This document shows, one piece after another, positions 1 through 11,500 of a stretch of DNA of 64,000 bases. The translations under genes were made by a program, and so were the position numbers. Below the pieces are notes generated by a model. It ran no database searches, was not told where the DNA came from, and saw nothing but the letters and a program-made list of their open reading frames with translations. Source of the stretch: Nelumbo lutea. Lineage: Eukaryota > Streptophyta > Magnoliopsida > Proteales > Nelumbonaceae. The stretch is from the NCBI GenBank assembly GCA_022828595.1, contig JAKGHH010000002.1:71396383-71460382 (forward strand), written 5' to 3'. Position 1 is the stretch's first letter; each line of letters begins with the position of its first letter.

Positions 1-540
1 TTATTATTTTTGTAATATTTTTTATAATATTATTTTACTTTAATCATTTTTGTGAACAACTGCTTTGAATGCTTTCAAAGGTTTTTTTTTTAGACTTCAG
101 ACCTCAAATTTACCAAACAATGCCTTATTTGTAACTATTTTTTATTTTATGACAAAAATTAAATTAAATTTAATAAAAATAAATAATTATAACAAAAATT
201 TAATTTTATATGGTGAAAGTATTACTAAAAAATTAGTCACATTTTAAAATTATTCAATAGAATTTGTAATCCATTTATATTCCATTTAAAATAATACAAA
301 GTAATAGTTAAAAATAAAATTTTATTAATTCTAAAGATAGATTTATTAATCAAAATTCCATTTAAATATAATATTACTTAGTAAATCTATTAAAAATTAA
401 AACAAATTTATCTAATAATAATTGTTAAAAATTAAATTATTATTAACAATAAGTAATTACCATAGAAATCATCTACTTGAGATTGTCCTTTGGCCTATAG
501 GTCTTAACACAAGGTTAGAATTCTAGCTATTCCAAAGAGG
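1..540. other. AT-rich intron 12 sequence
   Basis: Very AT-rich, low-complexity sequence with no exon, RNA gene or transposon domain that can be recognised. It lies in the PEX5 intron that runs off the left edge. Confidence 0.6.
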
Positions 541-1126
541 TATCTCATTGATGACCCAAGCCTTCTTTTGAGGCGGCCTCCTTTGCTTTCCATCTAAGCT
601 GCACAAGGAAAGGCCCACTGCAAGGAACAATTAAGCTTGGGGTCTTTCTATCTAAGTACAGGTAATTTGCATTGCCAGCAATCCTGTCCTGCATGAGAGG
701 ACCAAGCACATTGAAGTGGACAAACACTTCATAAGGGAAAAATTGGAAAAGGGAGAAATTTGTACTCTTTATGTCAACTCCAAGGAGCAACTAGCTGATG
801 TCCTCACAAAGGGGCTTCCATACTCGCGGCACAATGAGTTGTGTGACAAATTGGGCATGATAGACATGTTCAGCCCAACTTGAGGGGGAGTATTGTTAGT
901 ATTATTATTTACCTTTGCTGTTAGTGTGTTGTCAGCCTACGATGCTGTCAGCTTGTTCTTTTCTTCTTTTTATTAGTTTATTATTAGGGTGTGCCACCAG
1001 GGGTATAAATGTAATCTCCTATTCATTTTATGTTATTCACTTTTTGATTCCCAAACTGTTTTCCCTCTCTCTTCTTCTCTTCTCCTCTCTCCTCTCCCTT
1101 TGTTCTCTCTCCTAGAAAGAAAATAC
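541..1126 (+). mobile_element. Ty1/copia 3' fragment (end of RNase H plus LTR)
   Basis: The reading frame near 690-881 encodes the copia RNase H tail ([15 protein letters not shown], then [11 protein letters not shown] and KLGMIDMFSPT). It is followed by the polypurine tract TTGAGGGGGAG at 880-890 and an LTR beginning TGTTAGTATT at about 894. The LTR has a TATA-like GGTATAAATG and a CT-rich end, and finishes near 1126. The rest of the element is absent. Plus strand, antisense to PEX5. Confidence 0.75.
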
Positions 1127-1139
1127 AGGTGATCAAACT

Positions 1140-3140
1140 GTTTGAATGTCTCTAAGTTGAAGATAACTTTGAAAAGAGTTGTGTAGTGGGACTGGACTTG
1201 GTAGAGGAAATGACTGGGGTAGCAGAAACCTTAGGTTGTCCTATCGCTAGATGGCCTTTGAAATATCTAGGTAAGCCCTTAGGAGCCAACCCACATGAAG
1301 GAAGCTTTTGGAGTCCAATTCTTGAAAGATGCACCAAGAAATTGTTAGCTTGGAAGAGGAATTATGTGTCTCTAGGGGGTCGTATCACTTTGAATAAATC
1401 TACTTTAACTAACCTTCAGTGTTCTTTCCCTCGGTATTCAAAATGCGACAAAGGGAAGTACTGAAAGTAGAGAAGATCACAAGGGACTTCTTGTGGGAGC
1501 CTGGTGAAGGAAGGAAAGATCACTTGGTGAGATGGGATTCTAGTTTGTGGAAATAAAGACCAAGGGGGTTTCGGGTTAGGCAATATAGGGAAGAAGAATC
1601 AAGCTTTATTGGGCAAATGGCTTTGAAGATGGCTATTAGAGAGAGAGAGAGAGAGAGAGAGAGGCTTTGGCACAAGGTGGTGAGTAGTATTCATGGTTAT
1701 GCAGAAAATGGTTGGGATGTTGGAGTGTCTCGGTGGGCTACTCTAAACTCTCCGTGGAAGGCTATTCATAGTATTCTTCCCCAATTCCTCAGTTTAACAG
1801 GTATAATGTGTGTACTGGTGATAGGATTCTCTTTTGGGAAGACACCTGGATTGGGAATTTCGCCCTTAATGATCTCTATCCATCTTTGTTTTCCCTCTCC
1901 CTTTTCAAAAGTGAACCCGTTCATAGATTTGTCTCTTTCTCCCAACCCTCTGGATTCATCTGGAATCTGGGTTTCAAAAGAGATCTAAGAGATTCTGAAA
2001 TTGATCAAGTTGCTTTGTTGATCAAAACCCTAGACAATGTTTGCTTGGACCTTTCTAAACCTGATGATAGAATTTGGACTCCCAACCCTCTGGGTCTTTT
2101 TTCTCGTGCCTCTTTTTTCTCTCGGTTGTGCTCAGTCCCTAACCCTCAGCCCTTTTTTGGAAAGAAGTTTGGTCAAAACCCACTCCCCCTAAAGTCGGAA
2201 ACCTTTGTTGGGAAGCCTCTCTTGGGAAATTAAACACACTGGATACCTTGCAAAAGAAAAGGCCTAACCTTTGAATCTCCCCAAGCTGGTCTTTTAATTT
2301 CTTGCCCATTTGTTGTAAATCTTTGGGAAAAAGTTTTTGATCTTTTTGGGGGTAGGCAAGTGATGCCTCTACAAATCAGGGGGCTTTTCGACCCTACAAC
2401 TTTTAGGTGCCTAAGAGAAGAGGTAGAATTTTATGGAGATGTTATTGGGGCTTAGGGCTGCTTTAGATACTGTTTGGGAATGTCTACTAACGAGGGCTAT
2501 AAACTGGGCCAAATCTTTAGATTTATTCTCACTTTACTCCTTTTATGACATATGGAGAAACCGGGTATCTGTTGCAAATTCTTCTTCAGTTAAGGACAAA
2601 CCTGTTGTACATTTGAAGCCAGAATAAGGTTTCATAAAGTTCAACTTTGATGGAGGCAGCATTGACTATCCTGGACCCTCTGGCATTGTGGGGTGATTTT
2701 AGGAATGAAGAGGGACAAATTGTGGCCTTATTCTGAGCCCAGTTGGTGTGGGGGATGCAGTTAGTGCAGAGGTGCAAACTGCTCTACAGGGAGCACAGAT
2801 TGCTAAAAACTGAACTTCAGGAGGTTGACCATTGAAGGTGACTCTAAAGTGGTAACTGGGTGGCTGAAAGAACCAGAGACAGTAGCATGGTCTTTTAGGG
2901 GAGAAATAAAAAGATTCAAATGGCTTACCTCTAATCTCACAGTTAGAGTTCAGTGGGAGAGGAGATCGGAAAACAGGGGCTGGCTGACCTACTAGCTAAG
3001 CAAGGGGTGAACAGGGATCAATTATTCTAGGCTCATTGTAATTTTACTTTGTTTTTGAGGCAGCAACTTGCGCCTCCTGAGAGATCTCAGCTTTGTATGA
3101 ATTTGTCTGCTTACTTTATTGTCATTAATAAAATGCTTAA
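1140..3140 (+). mobile_element. LINE (L1-type) remnant: RT C-terminus, zinc-binding domain, RNase H
   Basis: Successive frames give the RT end (LGKPLGANPHEGSFW, WKRNYVSLGGRITL), the linker with LWHKVVSSIHGYAENGWD, a degraded reverse-transcriptase zinc-binding region around 2100-2400, and an RNase H-like end (FNFDGGS near 2645 and GVNRDQ near 3010). Many stops and frameshifts. 5'-truncated and inactive. Downstream of the copia fragment and on the same strand. Confidence 0.75.
1638..1662. repeat. (GA)n microsatellite
   Basis: A run of about twelve GA units inside the LINE remnant, in the linker between RT and the zinc-binding domain. Confidence 0.9.
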
Positions 3141-3169
3141 TTGTCCATCAAAAAACATAGATCCACCAG

Positions 3170-3727
3170 GACCACCACCACTGAGGGAGCTGTCTACTCT
3201 TTACCCACCAAAGAGTAAAAAATGCTGCCAAATTTGAGATGTATAAGAGCACTACAAAAACAGATGGTTGGCGTTTTCCCCGTCTTTCCAGCAAAGAACA
3301 CAAACATGAGGAGAAAAAGTCCAATTTTTACACTTCCTTTGGAGTCTGTAATAGGTGTTTAAGATTTGCTTTGCAGCCGCCTCCCAACAAGAAACGTTTA
3401 CTTTGAGGGGAATTGATCTGGACCATAATTCTTTATCTGGGAAAGGAAGGTTTACAACATGGTTAACAAGTGTAACAGCCTTTTAAAGATAGGGTCCAAT
3501 CTCTCTCATCAACACTCTTCCACCACAATTCTCTCCAAATTAGTCCCTACCAAATTACACTTGGTCAAATTAACCTTCAAACCAGTTACCACTTCCACTA
3601 ACCTAAATTTCCCTAAGATCAAGGTATCATCTGTGAATTGCAAATATGACACCACTTGTCCTTGTCTACCCACTCTAAAACCCTGAAATAACCCCTTATC
3701 ATCGTCCTTTTTACTTTTTTTCATCAC
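3170..3727 (-). mobile_element. LINE remnant on the minus strand: RT fragment then zinc-binding domain
   Basis: 3509-3727 encodes an RT piece (VVSYLQFTDDTLILGKF, where TDD replaces the usual ADD, then GLKVNLTKCNLVG). 3200-3450 encodes the zinc-binding domain: LKVNVSCWEAA, CVLC and HLFL followed by a stop and Cys. Domain order confirms the minus strand, the same strand as PEX5. Badly truncated at both ends. Confidence 0.75.
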
Positions 3728-5302
3728 GTGGGAGTTAGAATTTTCTTGTTACCAACTTCTATCAATATGGAGAGTCTGTACTCTGATAAAAAAGTTTATT
3801 TTGAACACAATAGGGGTTCTATTTTTCTCTTACTTGGAATTTTGGGTATGGGTTTGTATAGGTCCACTGAACAGTCTGAACTAACATTAAATTTTGAAAC
3901 ATCAACTATCAAATTATCAATTATATTCTGTCGCATTATAAATAATATTACTTTTACTTTCTTATTATAAAAATAACTAATATGAACATAAAATTTAAAA
4001 TTAATTAACAAAACGAAAAAGACATTAAAATTTTAATACATGTATATTCCGTTTAAAAATAATAAAATTAATAAAATATAACAAAAATATAATAAGATAA
4101 TCATTAATTGTTATTATTGATAAAAATTATAATTCCAAATCCATTTGAATTCAATATAAAATAAATAAAATTAACAAAAATTAAATTTTCACTAATATAT
4201 TTTTTAACATTAATAATAATAAAATTCGTTAAAATTAAAAAAGAGTAAAATTAATAATTTTTATCTTACAAAAATTAGTAAAAATAATAAAATAAAATAA
4301 AAACTAATGTTCATTCAAAATCCATTTTAAAATTGATACAAAATTATCTAACAGTAATAAAATTAAAAATTAAGAAAAAGAAGTACAACTCAACAAATTA
4401 TTAGTTTTAAAATTTGGTTCCATTAATTTAAATCCCTTTTAAAAGTTGGTAAAATTTAAATCCCATGGTTGGGTTGGACTTAGACTTAAGTTTGTTTGCG
4501 AACTTTTACAAATCTACCAAACTGAACTGACTCAACCCAAGATGTACAGTTCTAAAAAGCAGCTGACTGGTTCTTTTTAATAAATATTAGAACCAGTCTC
4601 CAGATAACTTGGTATGGTTGCAGGTTATTTGTAAACAGACTGAAACCAACCCAACCAGTGGGAATGTGGGATACGTGGAAACTTACGGCACTGCCACATA
4701 TCCCAAAAAAACTTGAGACTTTTCATATGACATTAGTGACATTATTTCATTAATGTCAACCGCTACCCAGACTACCAAATCCGCCAATCATCTACCGTCT
4801 CCAAGTCTGCCTCTTCAGTCAAAAAGCTAAAACACAAAGTTCCAAAAAGGCAAAAGCTAAAAAAACTTGGAAGGTTAAAAAAGTGATTGACTGTCCTAAT
4901 CAATAGTTTTATATTGTTAAACTTAAAAGTGGAACCCACATTTGACATTACTGGTATCAATTCATGATTATTTGATAGTTATTTTAAATGTTCAAAACAG
5001 TTTCTTGGTAAGAACAATTGGAGTGAAAGATAGAACTTGGGAAATTGATTAAACCAACCAAAATGCAAATAAATAAATAAATAAAATCAGTGTTATGTTC
5101 TTTTTGGTCAGTTTCAATTGGCCCAATGGTCAACCTGAGAGGGTTGGTTTCGTTGGCACAAGTAAAATTGAACCAAACTATACTAGATCAGCCTACTTAC
5201 AAATGTTATAGGGCTCCTACTTATATTTCTACTTGACAAAACCAGTGCAAAGCACGGGTCTCAACTAGTAAAACTTAGTACATGAGGAACTGGGGTAGGT
5301 AC
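3728..5302. other. Intron 12 sequence without a recognised element
   Basis: 3890-4440 is extremely AT-rich. 4440-5230 contains scattered AACC/GGTT-type words such as AACCAACCCAACCAG, reminiscent of the hAT-like MITEs elsewhere, but terminal repeats or flanking duplications could not be closed. No coding sequence; the missing last PEX5 exon is not here. Confidence 0.5.
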
Positions 5303-5527
5303 CTGTTGATAAGCCAATAATGCATCAGCACTCTGAACACTATTAGCTTGTGTAGCACCAAGTTTATTCCAGAGAGAGTAATCACGTGGCTTGAGTTTCA
5401 ATGCTGTTTGGAAGGATGAAATCGCTTTGTCATATTCCCTGGATAAATTGTAGAGGACACCGAGAACAATATGGACATCAGCATCTTCTGGAGACATCTG
5501 AGCAGCTTCATTGAATAACTTAACAAC
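5303..5527 (-). CDS. PEX5: PEX5 exon 12 (residues 605-679), TPR; last exon visible here
   Basis: Encodes [20 protein letters not shown], the TPR starting [20 protein letters not shown], and the next helix pair ending LLAYQQ. Acceptor TTGTAG, donor CAG before GTACCT, 225 bp, phase 0. Relatives continue with one more TPR and a C-terminal tail; no such sequence is found on the minus strand of 1-5302. Confidence 0.95.
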
Positions 5528-8500
5528 CTACAACCAAACGAAAGTGTCAAGCATTTTTCTTCCGATTTCTAAATGCATCACAGCACTCAGGCCATTCCCC
5601 AACCAAAGTATTCAGTTATATGGCAATTTTCTACAACTCTATTCAAACACATGGTCTGGAAACAACAAAAGTGAAGGGTAGCCTGAAAAATAACAAAGTT
5701 TTCTATGTAGGAATCTTACATCTGCATAATATGGAAAATCAGATTGACCCAAAGTGGCAAGTGTCCCATATTTTGGGTGATGCTGTAGCCATCTATATAA
5801 ATATTTCAATGCTGCTCCCTGCTCCAGTTCTGCAATATTTGGGAGAAAATAAGCATCCTGACTTTTATCAATAAAGTGTTATTAGATATGAAGAAACTAG
5901 TTAAAAATCATTACATTATTATCCACGAGCCCTAGTGTAGCAAAAAACAATTCATCCTAGAAGGTAACACAACCACAACCTCAAAATCATTTATATAGCC
6001 AAAATCCAATCAAGAAATAGAGCTTCTATACTGATGCAGGCCAACCAAAAACTTTTGTCATTTTTGTTTTACTTCTATTGCTTCGGTGCCCATGTAGGAG
6101 GACTTTTGTCTTTTAAATTTGTTTAAAATGTCATATCAAAGGCACATGATCACTTAGGGGTAGTTCTGTCCAATCTTACTAAAGATGCTTAGTTTGCGTT
6201 TTAGATAATATCAGAATGGAAGACTGATATCTGAAGTGAGCAGAATTTTCTTGTGAAAACTAATAAATGAATCTTATTGGCATACGCAATACCAAAATAC
6301 ATATGCATGCCAAGCATATCGGCATAAAAAACAACACATACCTGATACAAGACTGTATACTACATTAACACTTCCGGAGCATGTTAAAATACACAAAATG
6401 GTAATGTTTTCACAGTATCACTATAAAATAATCTCTATGTACTAGAAATTTAATCAAAATTTGACAAACCATCTGAATATAATAGAAACAGAATGTCCAA
6501 ACAATGAGAATAACAGAAATGTGAATTACTTAAGTAGAAATCACTGTTTGTAAATCAGGATGAATTCCTTGTGAAGAGAAAGAAGAAGAGGATGAAAAGT
6601 TTCAGCAGTAGAGAAGAAAAGAGAGGAAGAAAGAGTGGGATGATAACCAGAATTAAATTAGTTCTGGCCGCCAACCCCTCATTATATTTTATACTTAACT
6701 TAAAAGAATGAAAGATTACAAGAATGCCCTTAGTAGGGCGGCTACTAAAGTAGCTGAACAGTCACAACTTAAAAAACATAAGCTAATGGGCCTAAGGCCC
6801 AACAACTTCCTAACTTAAAGACTTAAAATAAGAACAAAACAATTGGGCCCAATAACTAAAAATCGGCCCAACTCAACACTCCCCCTCAAGTTGGGAGTAA
6901 ATGCCACACATTCCCAACTTGCGTAGATCATGCTCCAGCTTGTTCCTTGCAACACCTTTTGTGAGAACATCAGCAAGCTGCAGATCAGAAGCAATGTATG
7001 GGAGACAAACTTCCCCAGAAGTCACCTTTTCTCTAATGAAATGTCTATCCACTTCAATGTGCTTAGTCCGGTCATGCTGAACTGGGTTACGGGCAATGTT
7101 AATTGCTGCCTGGTTATCACAATACAGCATCATAGGTTCTTCTGCCTGTACACCAATCTCTCCCAATAGGGAACGGATCCAAAGAAGTTCTGAAACTCCA
7201 TGTGCCATGGCCCTGTATTCAGCTTCAGCACTTGATCTTGCCACCACTGTCTGTTTCTTACTCTTCCACGAGACAAAGTTACCCCCAACAAGGGTGCATA
7301 CTCTTGAAGTAGATCTCCTATCATCAAGGCATCCTACCCAATCTGCATCTGTATAAGCCTCTAGTTTCAACTGTCCATGATCAGCATGCAATATGCCTCT
7401 GCTCGAGTGTCCCTTCAGATAAGCAAGAATCTTGTCAACAGCCTTCCAATGCTGGACTCGTGGAGCATACATGTATTGACTTACCACACTTACTACATAG
7501 GAAATGTCCGGTCTTGTCATACACAAGTATAGCAATCGACCCACAAGTCTCTGATATCTCCCAATGTCCTTTATTGGCTCACCTTCTGATGCATTAATCC
7601 TGTGATTCTGATCAATAGGAGTACTGGTTGCCTTTGTTCCAAGCTTCCCTGTTTCTTGAAGAAGATCCAAGACATACTTCCTCTGAGAGATAAAAATTCC
7701 ATGTTTTGATCTTGCAACTTCAATGCCTAAGAAGTATCTAAGTTCTCCAAGATCCTTAATTTCAAATTCTTTGTGTAGATTCTTCTTCAGACAATCAATC
7801 TCACTTAGGTCATTCCCTGTGACAACAATATCATCCACATAAACAATTAGGACTAACACCAAGGATCCCCTTCGCTTCACAAACAAGGTATGATCGGATT
7901 GAGTCTGAGTGTAGCCAAAAGCAACCAAGGCCTTCCTGAACATGTCAAACCATGCTCTGGGTGATTGTTTCAAGCCATAAAGTGACTTCTTAAGCCTACA
8001 TACCTTTCCCCTTTCAGCACCACTGTAGAAGCCAGCAGGAAGATTCATATACACTTCTTCTTGCAGATCCCAATTAAGGAAAGCATTCTTCACATCAAGT
8101 TGAAACAGGGGCCAAGAGTATGTGGCAGCAAGAGAAAGAAGTATCCGAACAGAGGTCATCTTTGCAACTAGTGCAAAGATCTCTAAATAATCAATGCCAT
8201 AGGTCTGTGTGTACCCTTTTGCAACAAGTCTGGCCTTGTACCTTCCTATACTTCCATCGGCCTTATATTTTACTGTGTAAACCCATCTACATCCAACAGT
8301 CTCCTTGCCTTCTGGTATGTCCACAATCTCCCATGTCTGATTCTTAATTAAAGTCCACTGTAGGATAAGTACTGTGAAATACAATGAACAATGCACTTTC
8401 TCTTCCCTTTTCTAAGGGCAATAGGAAGGTCCAGGTTATCTGTAATAGGATTAGTAGAATCAATGGGAAATGAAACAGTAGAGGGATGTTGAGACACAAA

Positions 8501-11500
8501 TAAAGGGAATACATGTGTACAAGAAAAGGCCACACCAACCTTTAAAGAACGTAACTAACAGCCAACCACTAGAACAAACTAACTAACAAACTGGACAAGT
8601 GGAGAGGCGGGTATAACAGAATTGTAACAACAGTATATAAATAAGGAAAGGAAGCTAGGAGGGGATTATCGATTTGGGAATACAATCTCCCTTTCTCTCT
8701 CTCTCTCTCATTTAGGAGGCAGGCTTCCTCGAAAGAGTCCTTGAGTTAGGCAGTTCCTAACAAGTTGGTATCAGAGCCAAGATGCCAAGCACAAGGTCAT
8801 CCGCAATGGAGAACAGAGTCGACAACATGGAAGGAGAAATGCAAAGAATATCGGCTGACGTCAAAGAAATCAAAGAAAGATTTGCATCCTTGCTTGAATG
8901 ACTGGCACAGGCACCACCTACGCCGAATTGGGAAGAGCGCAGTGACACCAGTCACCGAAGCGGATCAAGAACAACAAGAATCGAGTTTCCCATCTTCGCA
9001 GGGGGGGATCCCACATCCTGGCTTTTGCGAACAGAAAGATACTTCGATTACCACGACACACAGGGACCTGATCGTGTCCCATTAGCTTCTGCACACCTGG
9101 AAGGAGAGGCGATCGTCTGGTACCAGTGGTACTGGCGACGACACCCAAGAGCCACATTGGCAGACTTCACCGACGCCTTAACCATGCGATTTGGAGTCTC
9201 AGCCTTTGAGAACTATGATGAAAGCCTCGCTAAGCTACAATAGATCGACTCCATCCAAGATTATCAGATGGCATTCGAAATATTAGCTATGCGCGTGCAA
9301 GGCTGGCCAAAAAACGCGCTTGTCGGAAGTTTTGTTGTTGGACTCAGGGAAGAATTGTGGCTGGAGGTAAAAGCCATGCAGCCCACCACTGTTCTTGAAG
9401 CAGCAACATTAACTCGACTATATGAAGACAAGCTGAATCGGGCAAGAAGGATTAATCACCTCTGGGAGCTGTGATCATACCAGGTATACCAAACCCAAAA
9501 CCAGGTATCTTGGGTAAACCGGAGCCCAGATCAGGAGTAGGAATCACAAGGAAGGACGCCAACTCTGGTTCAGGCCCTGGCTCAACCAAGAGGTTAACCT
9601 GGGCTGAGATGCAAACCTGACGGGAAAATGGCCTTTGTTATGCATGTGGAGACAAATTCAGGCCAGGTCATCGCTGTAAGATCCCTCAAGTTTTCTTCCT
9701 TCAACCTGAAACCGAATATGTCGAGCAATCAACAGACATTGAAGAGCCAATGATCAACCAAGAATGGGGGCAATGGACAAAGGAATACCCGGAAGTACCC
9801 CTGCAAGCCTTGACCGGTCTTGCTTCTTCTCAAACTATGAGTAACCGGACTGGTACAAGGGCGCCATGTGTTAATTCTGATAGACAGTGGCAGCACTCTC
9901 AATTTCATTACCCAAACATTGGTCAGACAACTAAACCATGTACATCCTTCCGGGTGCACGTAGCTAATGGGAGCAACCTGGTGTGCGACAGTACGTGCAC
10001 AAAATTAAAGATGAAGATACAAGGACATGAGTTCGAGGTAGATCTGCACCCCCTGGAAATCAGTGGAGCAGATGTAGTTCTCGGAGTCCAATGGTTAAGG
10101 CAATTAGGGCCGGTGATATGTGATTGGGCCCGCCTCACCATGGATTTTCAAGTGGGCAGCTCAAAGGCGCATATTCAAGGGCAGCTGTCCAAGGGTCCAG
10201 GACCCATTAGTCTCGCCTCCCTAAGGAAACAGGCAGCAGACCCAACCCACATCATAATAATGCAAATAGACTCCCATGGGAATGGCTCCATTCTAGCCCA
10301 AGGAAGCAAAGGGAATACGCAAAGGGACAGATTTCAGGTGGATACGCAAAGGGAATCACATCGAACCAGAGGCATTGGTGGTATGGTCAGGTCTCCCAAT
10401 TGAGGATGCAACTTGGGAACCTTACTTGGATTTACAGAATAGATTTCCACATCTTGACCTTGAGAGCAAGGTCGCTTTCAAGGGAGGAGGGACTGTTGAG
10501 ACACAAATAAAGGGAATACAAGTGTACAAGAAAAGGCCACGCCAGCCTTTAAAGAATGTAACTAACAGCCAACCACTAGAACAAACTAACTAACAAACTG
10601 GACAAGTGGAGAGGCGGGTATAACAGAATTGTAACAGCAGTATATAAATAAGGAAAGGAAGCTAGGAGGGGATTATCGATTTGGGAATACAATCTCTCTC
10701 TCTCTCTCTCTCATTCAGGAGGCAGGCTCCCTCAAAAGAGTCCCCGAGTTAGGTAGTTCCTAACAAGGGATTAAGAGGAATACCCGAATCTGTGTTAGCT
10801 GAATCTGGAGTCTCCAAGGAACCAACATGAAGTGATGTGATTTCTGCTGCAGTGGAACCAACCTCCCTGTGAAGTCTCTATCGTGAGTAACTCTGAGAAG
10901 CAAGATGCAAGGGAGGTGATTGTAGTTTTGGTTGTCTTGATGCAATAGGGGAAGCCACTCGCGTATCACAGCAAGGCCTTATTGGCCCAAGCCCAACTTA
11001 AATCCACTTAACGAGGAGTTAATGGTTGTAGTTTTGGTTGTTCACAAATGGAGAAGTTACTTGCTAGGAAGGCCCTTTATAATTTGGACCAACCATTGCA
11101 ATTTGAAACATTTAATGGAACAACAAGTGCAAAGATCGGAACAACAAAAATAGTTGTACAAGTTGATGAGGTTTGATTACAAAATAGAGTGCATGCTCAG
11201 TGCCTCTAGCCAAGTTGCAGTTACTTTATCATGGATCCATAAGTTTAACTAGCTAGTAGTTTCCAGTCCTACATACCCATTGATGAAAGGAGCTTAGATA
11301 AGAAGCCCATCTGGACCTAGTGATTGCTCAGAAGAGAGAGAAGTGGTATGCTGATCCTTTGTCCATGCCTGGATACAAAGTGATTGGGGCTGATTTGTTC
11401 TATAGACAAAGGTTAGTAGTACCCTCCGCTTCCGCCCATATCGAGGCACTCTTACAACATTTTCATGATGCACCAGGGGGAGGACATTCCGGGGTTATGA

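Larger units (their letters stand above)
8487..10765 (+). mobile_element. Compact Ty3/gypsy derivative with both LTRs, nested in copia I
   Basis: LTRs 8487-8762 and 10494-10765 flank only 1.7 kb. The interior has a primer site at 8764 (TTGGTATCAGAGCC), gag ([18 protein letters not shown]), a retropepsin-like protease (9930-10160), then a jump to the end of a chromodomain-type C-terminus ([15 protein letters not shown]) and the polypurine tract. RT, RNase H and integrase are gone. The 5-bp duplication AGGGA at 8482-8486 and 10766-10770 is perfect. The LTRs differ at about fifteen sites by eye, so the copy is moderately young. Confidence 0.9.
6545..10925 (-). mobile_element. Ty1/copia element I, 5'-truncated and split by a gypsy insertion
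   Basis: Reading the minus strand: integrase-RT hinge 10771-10925, interruption by the gypsy element 8487-10765, hinge again 8344-8481, RT and RNase H 8340-6890, polypurine tract at 6879-6889, 3' LTR 6878-6545. The hinge frame resumes across the insertion with a 5-bp duplication AGGGA. GAG, protease and integrase core are missing; the left part of the element is cut by a second gypsy remnant near 10926. Same orientation as PEX5. Confidence 0.8.

Noticed and set aside
4440..5230. A fifth hAT-like MITE
   Set aside because: Similar AACC/GGTT words occur but no inverted ends with an 8-bp duplication could be closed.
6873..8396. A 507-codon open frame as a host gene
   Set aside because: It is copia RT-RNase H next to an LTR and polypurine tract; its first codons are a deletion artefact.
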